Positions 48,150 through 56,825 of a stretch of 64,000 nucleotides of DNA are shown in pieces. Below the pieces are notes generated by a model. The model did not search any database. It was not told the DNA's origin and saw only the letters and a list, made by a program, of their open reading frames with translations. Position numbers and translations under genes: made by a program. The stretch's first letter is position 1. Each line of letters begins with the position of its first letter. This DNA comes from Acidobacteria bacterium UBA2994. GTDB taxonomy: Bacteria; Acidobacteriota; Vicinamibacteria; Vicinamibacterales; UBA8438. The DNA lies in contig DEAA01000072.1 in assembly GCA_002346545.1 (NCBI GenBank), forward strand, positions 18,395 to 82,394, read 5' to 3'.

Positions 48150-49442
48150 CTATCGCCCGCTGCCGCGGGTTAGGTAGTCCCACAGCGTGTAGGCCATCGT
48201 GCGCATCCCGGCCGGGAGCGCCGTGTCATCAGCCCGGAACGTCGGTGAGTGATGGTCGCCCGAGGTGGTGCCGGGGGCAAGGGTGCCCAGCATGTAGAAG
48301 AACCCAGGCACCTCGTTGGCGAACAGCGAGAAGTCCTCGCCGGCCATCCAGGGGTCGGCCTCTGACACTTGATCGGCGCCGAGCGCCGCCACCAGGCTGG
48401 CCACCGACCGCCCGGTGAGTTCCAGGTCGTTGATGGTGACGGGCGTGATCCGATCGTAGTCGAGCTCGAACGATCCCCCGCCGGCCCGAGTGATGCCGTC
48501 GAGAATCTCATGCATCCGCCGCTCGACGGTGTCCTGGACCGCCGGGTCGTAAGTCCGGACCGTCCCTTCCAGCGCCACCTCACCCGGGATGATGTTGAAC
48601 CGCGTCCCGCCCCTGATCATGCCGACCGTGATAACGCTGGGCGCCAGTGGCGACAAGTTCCGTGATCGGATCGTCTGCAGTGTTGTGACCGCCTGCGAGG
48701 CCATGACCACAGGGTCGATGCTGAGATGGGGAGCGGCGCCGTGGGCCTGTTGACCCCGGATGGTGATCCGGAAGTGGTCGACGGCCGCGAGCGCGCCACC
48801 CGGGGTGTAGGCCGCCCGTCCAACGTTGAGGTGCGCGCTGGCGTGCAGCCCGAAAATCGCCTCTGGGCGGAGTGTGTCGAACACCCCCTCGGCGAGCATC
48901 AGAGCTGCGCCGCCCTCTTCGCCGGGTGGGGGGCCCTCCTCGGCTGGCTGGAAGAGGAACATCACGGTCCCGGGCAGATCCGGTTGCAACGCTTTGAGCA
49001 CCGACGCCACCCCGAGCTGCACGGCGGTGTGGATGTCGTGCCCGCACGCGTGCATGACGCCGACCTCCTGTCCCAGATAGGTCGTCCGCCTGGTCGAACG
49101 GAACGGTAGGTCGGTCTCTTCGGTGACCGGCAGCGCGTCCATGTCCGCCCGGACCGCGATCACCGGACCTGGTTTCCCTCCGCGCAGGATTGCCACCACG
49201 CCGGTGTGGGCGACGCCGGTGCGCACGTGGTCGAAGCCAAGCTCTCGCAGATGTGCCGCGACGAGCGCCGCAGTTTCGGTTTCCCGGTTGCCGAGTTCGG
49301 GGTTCTGGTGGATCTGGTGGCGAAGCTCGATGATTTGCGGCACCAGTCGCTCCACCGCCCGGTCGATCTCGGAATGCTGAGCGGCTGCCCGGCTGACTGG
49401 CAGCGTGAGAAGGAGGGTGATGACGAGGGTCGCAATTCGCAT
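48150..49442 (-). CDS. M20-family metal-dependent amidohydrolase (secreted)
   Basis: The 430-residue protein has a signal peptide ([19 protein letters not shown]). The M20 peptidase/IAA-amino-acid hydrolase pattern follows: [88 protein letters not shown] and the C-terminal [22 protein letters not shown]. It hydrolyses N-acyl amino acids or peptides in the periplasm. The start ATG 49442 gives the signal peptide at the N-terminus. It lacks a clear ribosome site, and the frame is open upstream into a DUF4188 remnant (next entry). Confidence 0.88.
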   Translation of the reverse strand: MRIATLVITLLLTLPVSRAAAQHSEIDRAVERLVPQIIELRHQIHQNPELGNRETETAALVAAHLRELGFDHVRTGVAHTGVVAILRGGKPGPVIAVRADMDALPVTEETDLPFRSTRRTTYLGQEVGVMHACGHDIHTAVQLGVASVLKALQPDLPGTVMFLFQPAEEGPPPGEEGGAALMLAEGVFDTLRPEAIFGLHASAHLNVGRAAYTPGGALAAVDHFRITIRGQQAHGAAPHLSIDPVVMASQAVTTLQTIRSRNLSPLAPSVITVGMIRGGTRFNIIPGEVALEGTVRTYDPAVQDTVERRMHEILDGITRAGGGSFELDYDRITPVTINDLELTGRSVASLVAALGADQVSEADPWMAGEDFSLFANEVPGFFYMLGTLAPGTTSGDHHSPTFRADDTALPAGMRTMAYTLWDYLTRGSGR

Positions 49443-49565
49443 GGCGCGGCCCACCGGCAGCCACTTGTGCAGCTTCCAGGGCTTATTGGTCCGCAGGGCG
49501 ATCAGGAAAACGATGAAGTCGCCGTTCATCCGGGCGGTGACACGGCTGGGAATGACGTTGAGCAA
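49443..49565 (-). pseudogene. DUF4188 N-terminal remnant in frame with the M20 gene
   Basis: The 41 codons upstream of the M20 ATG read as the first part of a DUF4188 protein: [20 protein letters not shown], then [19 protein letters not shown] (the M is the M20 start). The family pattern is [26 protein letters not shown]. The TTG at 49565 has a ribosome-site-like GGGAGG nearby. After the shared Met the sequence switches to the M20 signal peptide. It looks like a deletion that fused a decaying gene to the peptidase. Confidence 0.6.
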
Positions 49566-49605
49566 GGAGGCCTCCCTGTCTGGTCGCGGAGGCGACGAGC
49601 AGCGG

Positions 49606-51387
49606 CTATGGCAGCGCTAGGGTGATGACGGTGTTGGTGGCGACCACGGTCACATACTGCTTACCGTTGACTTGATAGGTCATCGGGCTCGACCGGATCG
49701 GTCGGGGCGCCTCGTACTCGAACAGCTCGTCACCGGTGCGGGCATCGAGGGCGTAGAAGCCCCCGTCCTCTACGCCCTGGAACACGAGGTCGCCGGCCGT
49801 GACCAAGTTGCCGCTGGCGCCGATGGCGGTCTCGGCCGGCAGAATCGCTTGCCAGGTCTGCTCCCCGGTCAGCGGGTCGTAGGCCGAGACGGTCACCTCC
49901 GGAGGGAAGCCTTCCATGATCCGGTCGATCGTCTCGTAGCTGTCTGTGTGTCCCCGACTGTCCGGACCAGGTTCGAGCGAGTCGCCCACCGGCTTGACCA
50001 CCAGGGCGATGGCGCCGTTCTTCCCTGTCACATACACGAGGCCGGTGTTGGGGCTGAACGATGGCGACCCGAAGCTCGACCCACCGTGAGGCACGATGAC
50101 CTCCTTGCTGATCCAGTAGGGAGAGTAGAGCTGGCTCGAACGGGCCATCTGCTCGGGATCTTCAAGATCCACGAACGTTGCGCAGAGCGGCGTCATTGGC
50201 ACGCCGGCCGCGTTGTAGGGTATCGGCTGCGTGGGCCAGGCCTGCTCACCGGGGACGTCGGTCTCGGTCGGCACGATGGTTTCCACCATCGGATGGAGCG
50301 GCTCGCCCGTTTCCCGGTCCCACATGTAGAACAGGCAGTTCTTGCCGGCCGCCGCCACGCCCTTGAGGATGCCGCCCTCGGGATCCGGCACGTCGAACAG
50401 GACCGGGCCGGTTACGTGGTCCCAGTCCCACAGGTCGTGGTGTACGGCCTGGTAGTACCACCGCAGCTCGCCGGTCTCGAGATCCAGAGCGATGGTGGCA
50501 TTGGTGAAGAGGTTGATGCCATGCCGCGCCGAACCATCGTAGTCCGGTGAGGGGTTCCCGGCGTTGACATAGACGAGTCCTAGGTCGGTGTCGACCGCCG
50601 GTTGCGTCCAGATGCCGCCGCCGGCGCGAGCCCCGTCCCCCCAGGTGTCCCGTGCAATCTCCCACCCCGAGTCCTGTGGGCCCTGCGGGATGGTGTTAAA
50701 CACCCACTTCACCGCGCCGGTGTCAGAGTCGGTGGCGATGACCAACCCGCCCGGGATGTGTCCCTCCGACAGCGCCGCCGCTACATACATTGTGCTGTCG
50801 TGATACGCCGGCGGAGTGGTGATGCGATAGCCGATGCTGACCGGGTCCAGATTCGGTGGGAAGTCGTCTGGATACTTCGCCTGGAGCGCCGCGCTGACGA
50901 CTGGCAGGACCCCTCCGTCGCCAAACGTTTCGACCGGTTCACCCGTCCTCCCGTTCATGGCATAGAGGTCGGCGCCTCGATAGGCGTACACATTGCCGTC
51001 GGCGAATGTCGGTCCACGCACAGGGCTGCCGCCCGGGTCACCGGCGTCGAGCACGGCCTGCCACAACTCTTCACCCGTGGTCGCGTCGAGCGCGAACAGC
51101 GTCGACCGTGAGTGCAGATACATGATCCCGTCGATGACCACGGGCGTGGTCTGGCTGATGTTGTCGGTGGGGCCGACCTCGTACGACCAGGATTCGACGA
51201 GCCGGTCCACGTTCCCGCGGTCGACCTCGTCCACCGCGGCGAACCGGTTGTTGTCGAGGTTGAGGTTCTGGCTCGACCAGTCCAGGTTCTGGGCTCCGGC
51301 GGCCGAGGCCCAGAGACCCAGCGTCAGCAGCGTTAGCCCTGAGGCCGCGCGAGGGAGATGGCCCCGGTGGGCTGCGCCGATGTTCAT
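49606..51387 (-). CDS. PQQ-dependent quinoprotein dehydrogenase (secreted)
   Basis: The 593-residue protein has a signal peptide ([19 protein letters not shown]). The beta-propeller quinoprotein pattern follows: [46 protein letters not shown] (typical W-HD-WD block), [32 protein letters not shown] and [16 protein letters not shown]. The substrate is probably an alcohol or sugar, oxidised in the periplasm. The ATG at 51387 overlaps the stop of the preceding EPDLxGVW paralogue gene (TAATG), so the two are cotranslated. Confidence 0.88.
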   Translation of the reverse strand: MNIGAAHRGHLPRAASGLTLLTLGLWASAAGAQNLDWSSQNLNLDNNRFAAVDEVDRGNVDRLVESWSYEVGPTDNISQTTPVVIDGIMYLHSRSTLFALDATTGEELWQAVLDAGDPGGSPVRGPTFADGNVYAYRGADLYAMNGRTGEPVETFGDGGVLPVVSAALQAKYPDDFPPNLDPVSIGYRITTPPAYHDSTMYVAAALSEGHIPGGLVIATDSDTGAVKWVFNTIPQGPQDSGWEIARDTWGDGARAGGGIWTQPAVDTDLGLVYVNAGNPSPDYDGSARHGINLFTNATIALDLETGELRWYYQAVHHDLWDWDHVTGPVLFDVPDPEGGILKGVAAAGKNCLFYMWDRETGEPLHPMVETIVPTETDVPGEQAWPTQPIPYNAAGVPMTPLCATFVDLEDPEQMARSSQLYSPYWISKEVIVPHGGSSFGSPSFSPNTGLVYVTGKNGAIALVVKPVGDSLEPGPDSRGHTDSYETIDRIMEGFPPEVTVSAYDPLTGEQTWQAILPAETAIGASGNLVTAGDLVFQGVEDGGFYALDARTGDELFEYEAPRPIRSSPMTYQVNGKQYVTVVATNTVITLALP

Positions 51388-52346
51388 TACTGCGCGCGCT
51401 CTTCGGCCCGGGCGCCGCTCAGTGAGTTGGGCACGGCCCAATTACCTTCATGGCAGGCGTACTCGAACTGCTGATACGCCTCGTCTTTCTTGTAAGGGAA
51501 GGCCACCGTCCATGGGGCGGTGTAGGTCTCTTGGTCGTCGACGGTCAGCTCGTAGTTCAGCGTCTCGTCGTCAACGAATGTGAACCGCTCCACCATCCGG
51601 CGGCCTGTATGCTGCGGAGCCCGTGACCCGGGTGCCCGCATGTTGCCCACCGCTTTGAAGTTGGTCGACTCGACCACCAGCGTGTTGCCTTCCCAGTAGC
51701 CGCGGGGGTCGCCTTCCCACTGGGTGATCTTGTCGCTGACGTGCGGACCCGAGTCGATCGGAATGATCCGGGCGTTATGGATCATCTCGCTGTGGATGAG
51801 GATGTGATCCTCGGTCTGCACGATCAGTTTGCCGTTGTTGTACGCGGTCGGCATCATCATGCCGAACACGCCGCGGGAGAGACACCGGTCACCCGCCTCC
51901 ATGTTCGCAGCCTGGTCATGGAGATGGTCCCGGTAATACTGCACGCTGTCTCGAGCTCGCTCGGTGAATGCCGGTCGCTTACCGATGGGGGGATCGATGA
52001 TGAGCGCTGGCGCTTCACCGGCTACCGGCTCTCTCCAATACCAGTCGAACCAGTAGTTGGCGTAGGCGCCGACACCCCGGCTGTTCTCGTGCCCTTCCCA
52101 TTGCGCCGCCTTGGCGCGGTCGGACCGAGCTGTGAAAAGCTCGAGTCGCTCGTCTTCGGTGAGCGTCTTGCCTGCGAGATCGTCTGGGACCTCAAGCGGC
52201 ACGTGGGACGACCCGACGTTGTTCCACATGCCATTGATGTCGGGCACCCCGTTGGCGAGCCGCGGCGGCTCCCATTCCTGTGCCGAGGCCGGCGCGATCG
52301 CCAGCAGCAACCCTGCCACGCACCCAAGGATGATTCGGCCTGTCAT
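51387..52346 (-). CDS. Secreted protein of unknown function, second EPDLxGVW-family member
   Basis: The 319-residue protein has a signal peptide (GRIILGCVAGLLLAIAPASAQ), then PPRLANGVPDINGMWNNVGS. It shares with the 46387-47373 protein the blocks WEGDPRGYWEGNTLVVESTNF, ERFTFVDDETLNYELTVDD, PWTVAFPYKKDE and YACHEGNWAVPNSLSGARAE. The order and spacing are the same in both, so they are paralogues. The function is unknown to me. It is cotranslated with the PQQ dehydrogenase, which suggests a role with that enzyme (inference). Confidence 0.8.
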   Translation of the reverse strand: MTGRIILGCVAGLLLAIAPASAQEWEPPRLANGVPDINGMWNNVGSSHVPLEVPDDLAGKTLTEDERLELFTARSDRAKAAQWEGHENSRGVGAYANYWFDWYWREPVAGEAPALIIDPPIGKRPAFTERARDSVQYYRDHLHDQAANMEAGDRCLSRGVFGMMMPTAYNNGKLIVQTEDHILIHSEMIHNARIIPIDSGPHVSDKITQWEGDPRGYWEGNTLVVESTNFKAVGNMRAPGSRAPQHTGRRMVERFTFVDDETLNYELTVDDQETYTAPWTVAFPYKKDEAYQQFEYACHEGNWAVPNSLSGARAEERAQ

Positions 52347-52467
52347 TGTGTCCTCGCTCTCAAGTATCTAGTTGCTCTTCCTGAAGCCGCCAGTCGCCGG
52401 CGAACGCAGCCGAGCTACCTGGCGGGCATTAACCCAAGCCATTGCACCAATGCGCCGGCGGTCCGCG

Positions 52468-53775
52468 TTATACCCCCGGTACCGCGTTGCCGGCGACGTA
52501 GACCGCCTCGAGCGTCGTGGTGTGGGCGATGTCATCGAGCGGGTTCTCGCCCATCACCATGAAGTCGGCCCACTTGCCCGCTTCGAGCGATCCGAGATCG
52601 GCGTCCACTTCCAGGCATCGGGCCGCGTCGTAGGTCGAAGCGACGATCGCCTGCATCGGCGTCAGGCCGGCTTCCACCATCAGCGCCAGCTCGCCATGCT
52701 CAAAGTAGCCCTGGAACCGCGCAGCTGGCCCGGTGTCGGTGCCCATAGCGATCGGGATGCCCGCATCCGACAGGGCCTTGACGTTCTCTTTCGCTACTTC
52801 GAGCTGCGCCTTGTAGGTCTGCGGTCCGGGCGCGCTCGATCGCGCTCGCCACTCCTCGCTGTCGAGGGCTGCGATGACGTCGGCAGAGGTTTCTCTGGTA
52901 AAGAACGGATCATCGAACCACTCCGGCCGGCTTTCATACACGAAGGTCGAGACCTCGCGCATCAGGGTCGGGCAGTAGCAGACGCCCGAATTGCGCAGGA
53001 GCGTGATCAACTCGTCGTTCACCGCCTGGTCCCGAACGCTGTGGGCCAGTAGGTCCGCGCCCGCTTCCAGCAGCCCGATGGCGTCCTCTAGGTAGTACAT
53101 GTGAGCGGTCAGCTTGAGGCCCCGCTCGTGAGAAGTGTCGATGACCGCTTGGTAGGTCTCTGGCGTCATCTTGGTGCCAGAGCCCAGGTTGTCATCGACG
53201 CGGATCTTCACCACGTCGGCGCCGCTGTCGGCCACCGCGTTGACCTGTTGCCGCGCATCGTCCGGCGTCGGGCCGGTGACGATGTTGCCCGCGACGAAGA
53301 GCCGTGCGTGATCCAGGGACGTGCTCTCGTTGTCGCGGTCGCGAACCGCCACGCTGGCTTCGCTGTCGCCGCCGAGGCTAAACACGGTGGTGACACCGTA
53401 GCGCGCGTAGAGACCGAGCTGGTGGAGCACTTGCTCTTCATTGAAGTCTGTTGTCTCGAGGCCTCTGATGTTGTTGACGTGACCGTGGGCATTGACCATG
53501 CCGGGCATGATGGTGCGACCCGCGAGATCCACCTGAGTCGCGTCGGCCGGGACCGCGGTGGTGTCGGCCGAGCCGACTGCTTCGAGGCGTCCGTCGCGCA
53601 CGACGAGGACGCCGTTCTCGATGGCCGCGTTACCCGTACCGTCGATGATCCGGGCTCCGACGAATGCCGTCAGGCCCGGTGTCGGCTCGACCGGCTCCGG
53701 AGCCACCGGCTCGCCGCCACAGCCGGCCATTACCCCAACGATACCCAGCAGTACCCAGAATCGTGAAAGCCACAT
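52468..53775 (-). CDS. Lipoprotein metal-dependent amidohydrolase
   Basis: The 435-residue protein has an N-terminal lipoprotein signal (FWVLLGIVGVMAGC). The amidohydrolase fold follows: TAFVGARIIDGTGNAAIENG, DLAGRTIMPGMVNAHGHVNN (metal HxH), LLAHSVRD, IAMGTDTGPAARF and the C-terminal LGSLEAGKWADFMVMGENPLDD. It is probably a periplasmic deaminase, prolidase-like or dihydropyrimidinase-like enzyme with unknown substrate. The ATG at 53775 was chosen to fit the lipobox. The gene is alone, with 40-120 bp gaps either side. Confidence 0.88.
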   Translation of the reverse strand: MWLSRFWVLLGIVGVMAGCGGEPVAPEPVEPTPGLTAFVGARIIDGTGNAAIENGVLVVRDGRLEAVGSADTTAVPADATQVDLAGRTIMPGMVNAHGHVNNIRGLETTDFNEEQVLHQLGLYARYGVTTVFSLGGDSEASVAVRDRDNESTSLDHARLFVAGNIVTGPTPDDARQQVNAVADSGADVVKIRVDDNLGSGTKMTPETYQAVIDTSHERGLKLTAHMYYLEDAIGLLEAGADLLAHSVRDQAVNDELITLLRNSGVCYCPTLMREVSTFVYESRPEWFDDPFFTRETSADVIAALDSEEWRARSSAPGPQTYKAQLEVAKENVKALSDAGIPIAMGTDTGPAARFQGYFEHGELALMVEAGLTPMQAIVASTYDAARCLEVDADLGSLEAGKWADFMVMGENPLDDIAHTTTLEAVYVAGNAVPGV

Positions 53776-53818
53776 GGCTCGTCCCCCCGTAGTCACACTT
53801 CCGTCAAAGCCCAAGAGA

Positions 53819-56524
53819 TTACGGCCCCGAGCTCAGCTGCTCCAAGATTTCGCCCAGTCGCTCGATTTCTTCACCATAAAGCGACCAGTCGCCGTTGCGC
53901 TGCGCTGCCAGCGCGCGCTGATAGTGGACGCTGGCTTGGCTCACCAGCGGATCGTCATCCGACGTTGCTGGAAGATCGGGCGCCGGGATCACTGTCTCCT
54001 GGTTGGCGAGAATTGCCTCGGGCGCCAACGGTGGCGCGGCCGGTGCCCCTGAGCGGAACAGCTGCCCCAGCGCCTGGTCGAGCGTCTCTTCCATCACGAT
54101 CTGGTTCTGGTAGGCGACGATGACGCGCCGCAACTCCGGGATCCGCCCGCCCGACGCTCGCAGATACAGTGGTCGGATGTAGAGGAGCGCTCCCTCGATC
54201 GGCACGACTAGGAGCGTGCCCTGGATGACCTCCGAGCCCTGCTGGTTCCAGAGGGTGATCTGCGGCGAGATCTCCTGGTCCTGGTTGATGCGGGCCACGA
54301 CCTGGCTGGGTCCGAACACCAGCTTCTGCTTCGGGAACTGGAAGACCAGGATCTTGCCGTACTGGTCACCGTCGCTGCGGGCCGCCATCCATGCGGCCAT
54401 GTTGTTCCGCCCCCGCGGCGTGAATGGGAGCATCTGGATGAACTCGGCCCGCGGTTCTCCGGGCAGCCGCATGATCGTGTAGTACGGCTCCATCTCCTCG
54501 CCGTCGATGACCGGTACTTCCCACTGGTCTTCACGGTTGTAGAAGACCGCCGGGTTGGTCATGTGGAAGGTCGAGTAGATCTCGGTCTGGAGCGTAAACA
54601 GCCCTTCCGGATAGCGGATGTGCCGCCGCAGGTCCTCCGACATGTCGTCGAGCGGCCGCAGCAGTTCCGGAAAAATAGCTTGCAGTGTCCGGGCTACCGG
54701 GTCTTCCGCGTCAGCCAGGTAGAACGTCATGGTGCCGTCGTAGGCGTCGATAACGATCTTCACCGCGTTGCGGATGTAGTTGACCCCGGTTGCCGTCGGC
54801 TGGGCGTAGGGATAGCGGTCGCTCACGGTGTAGGCGTCGACCATCCAGACGAGGCGCCCCTCGGAGATCACCAGATACGGATCGCTGTCGTAGCGCAGGA
54901 ACGGCGCGACTGTGGTCACGCGGTCGAGGATGTTCCGGTGGTAGATGATGCGGCTCTCGCCGCTGAGTTGACCACTCACCAGGATCTCGTAGGCCTGGAA
55001 CTGCACGGCGTAGAGCATCCGCCGGATGAGTCCTGACAGTGGCACCCCGCCGTTTCCGTCGTAGCGGGTTGAGACGTTATCTTCGCCCTCCGGGTAGTGG
55101 AACTCGTCGGTGTTGGTGTTGACGATGACGTAGTCGTTCGACAGCTCGCCGAAGTAGATACTGGGCTGGTCGACTTGGAGGTCCACCGACGAGGTAGGTG
55201 GTAGATCCTGGATGAACAGTACTGGCAGCCCCTCCTGGGTCACCTGGTTGACCGGGCCCATCGCGACGCCGAATCCGTGGGTGTATTGCAAGCGTTCGTT
55301 AACCCAGGATCGGTTGGGCAGGCTGTCTGAGTTGAGCTCCCGGCTCGACAGCATGATCTGGCGATACTCGCCATCGATCAGATACCGGTCGTTGTCGACC
55401 GACGCGAAGTCGTAGTAGGTCCGGATCTCCTGAATCTGGCCGAATGTGTCGAGCAGCGGCTCATGGTCCCAGAGCCGGACGTTGTTGATGGTGTCCGTGT
55501 TGTTCTCGATATCGGCGAGCGTCAGGATCTCGTCGCCTGAGAGTTCGCGCTCCTCGACCGCTTCCAGTCCGAATGCCTGTCGCGTGGCCGCGATGGTGTG
55601 GGCGATGTAAGGGGCTTCCCGCTGCTGCTCGTCGGGGGTCACCACCAGACGCTGGAGCGCGACCGAGCCCAGATTGCCCGCCACCGTCACCAGGGCGTAG
55701 AGACCCACGGCGGCCATCGCCGGCGTGTTGCGGGCCGTGAAGGCGCTTATGGTCGAGAGACCGGCCCCGAGCAAGGCAACGCCCATCAACACCCAATGGA
55801 TCGGCACTCGCATGACGGCGTCTACATACGACGCGCCGTGCACGACCCCGCCCGGTGTCGTTAGCAGCCGGGGGACATCCAGATACGCGCCGCAGGCCAG
55901 TAGGACGAAGAACACCGCGAGCAGGAGGCCGAGGTGCTTGCGGGCGGGCTCGGCCACGATTAGGCCCCGCGCCGGGTCTAACGCCAGAGCACCGGACACC
56001 ACGTAGGCGGCTCCCGACCCGATGGTCGAGAGGATGAGGGCCGCCATGGCCAGATAGCGCAGCAGATCTAGGAACGGCAGGGTGAACACGTAGAACGCGA
56101 CGTCGTGTCCGAACAAGGGGTCGGTCTGCCCGAAGGGCACCTGTTGCTGGAACTGCAGCCAGGTCAGCCACTCGTTGGAGGCGAACAGACCCAGAAACAC
56201 CGCCACGAGTCCGGCCACGCCAGTGCCCATCAGCTGGAGCTGGCGCTGATTGAGCACGATCGGCTGGATGTCGCCGCCGCCTGGAAAGAGCATGTAGGGC
56301 CGAGTGACCTGACCCAGCGCCGTGCGCAGGTTGAACGCCACGAGTGCGAAGGTTACTAGTAGCACCAGGGCGCCCAGGGTGGCGCGTGCCGTCAGGGTGC
56401 GGATGAAGACGGCTGTGTAGCCGACTTCACCGAACCAGAACCACTCGGTGAGCAGGTTCACGGCCGACGGCACGACCATGAACACGAAAAGGACGCCAAG
56501 TAAGAAGATGAGTCGGGCAGGCAT
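53819..56524 (-). CDS. UPF0182-family large membrane protein
   Basis: The 901-residue protein starts MPARLIFLLGVLFVFMVVPS. About seven membrane helices occur in the first 300 residues, with FGEVGYTAVFIRTLTARATLG and FGHDVAFYVFTLPFLDLLRY, typical of UPF0182. A large extracytoplasmic domain follows: NVRLWDHEPLLDTFGQIQEIRTYYDF, NSRSWVNERLQYTHGFG (here RSWVNERLQYTHGFGVAMGP), PSIYFGELSNDYVIVNT and GTLLVVPIEGALLYIRPLYL. Function is unknown; size and order match the family (about 900). An in-frame upstream start at 56656 adds a basic region that is not conserved. Confidence 0.92.
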   Translation of the reverse strand: MPARLIFLLGVLFVFMVVPSAVNLLTEWFWFGEVGYTAVFIRTLTARATLGALVLLVTFALVAFNLRTALGQVTRPYMLFPGGGDIQPIVLNQRQLQLMGTGVAGLVAVFLGLFASNEWLTWLQFQQQVPFGQTDPLFGHDVAFYVFTLPFLDLLRYLAMAALILSTIGSGAAYVVSGALALDPARGLIVAEPARKHLGLLLAVFFVLLACGAYLDVPRLLTTPGGVVHGASYVDAVMRVPIHWVLMGVALLGAGLSTISAFTARNTPAMAAVGLYALVTVAGNLGSVALQRLVVTPDEQQREAPYIAHTIAATRQAFGLEAVEERELSGDEILTLADIENNTDTINNVRLWDHEPLLDTFGQIQEIRTYYDFASVDNDRYLIDGEYRQIMLSSRELNSDSLPNRSWVNERLQYTHGFGVAMGPVNQVTQEGLPVLFIQDLPPTSSVDLQVDQPSIYFGELSNDYVIVNTNTDEFHYPEGEDNVSTRYDGNGGVPLSGLIRRMLYAVQFQAYEILVSGQLSGESRIIYHRNILDRVTTVAPFLRYDSDPYLVISEGRLVWMVDAYTVSDRYPYAQPTATGVNYIRNAVKIVIDAYDGTMTFYLADAEDPVARTLQAIFPELLRPLDDMSEDLRRHIRYPEGLFTLQTEIYSTFHMTNPAVFYNREDQWEVPVIDGEEMEPYYTIMRLPGEPRAEFIQMLPFTPRGRNNMAAWMAARSDGDQYGKILVFQFPKQKLVFGPSQVVARINQDQEISPQITLWNQQGSEVIQGTLLVVPIEGALLYIRPLYLRASGGRIPELRRVIVAYQNQIVMEETLDQALGQLFRSGAPAAPPLAPEAILANQETVIPAPDLPATSDDDPLVSQASVHYQRALAAQRNGDWSLYGEEIERLGEILEQLSSGP

Positions 56525-56825
56525 GGCAGAGGCCTCGCTCCGGGGCGAGCCCGGCGGTGGCAAGCTAGATAACCCCCTGAGCGTACGTGACCGGACAGCT
56601 GGACGCAACCGCAACACGCAGTTCCTGCATGAGGTCAACGCGTCTTTTCCAGACAAGTTTCTCTAGATGACCGGCAGTCGAAAGATGCGGCTGATTCGGC
56701 GACCCGGAGAGGCTGTCCGGCTGGGACGTAGTCTTCAGGAACTCTTAAGGCTCCGAAACATTGAAGCTGTCGGACACTAGTAGGGTTGGGTGCGTGGTGC
56801 GCCCACTGAACTGGAGGGCAGCGTC
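56525..56825. other. Divergent intergenic region between UPF0182 and TonB receptor
   Basis: The 301-bp gap holds the 5' ends of two divergent genes and must contain at least one promoter. I see no confident -35/-10 pair, operator palindrome or RNA gene. The only open frames are short and lack family sequence. Confidence 0.4.
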
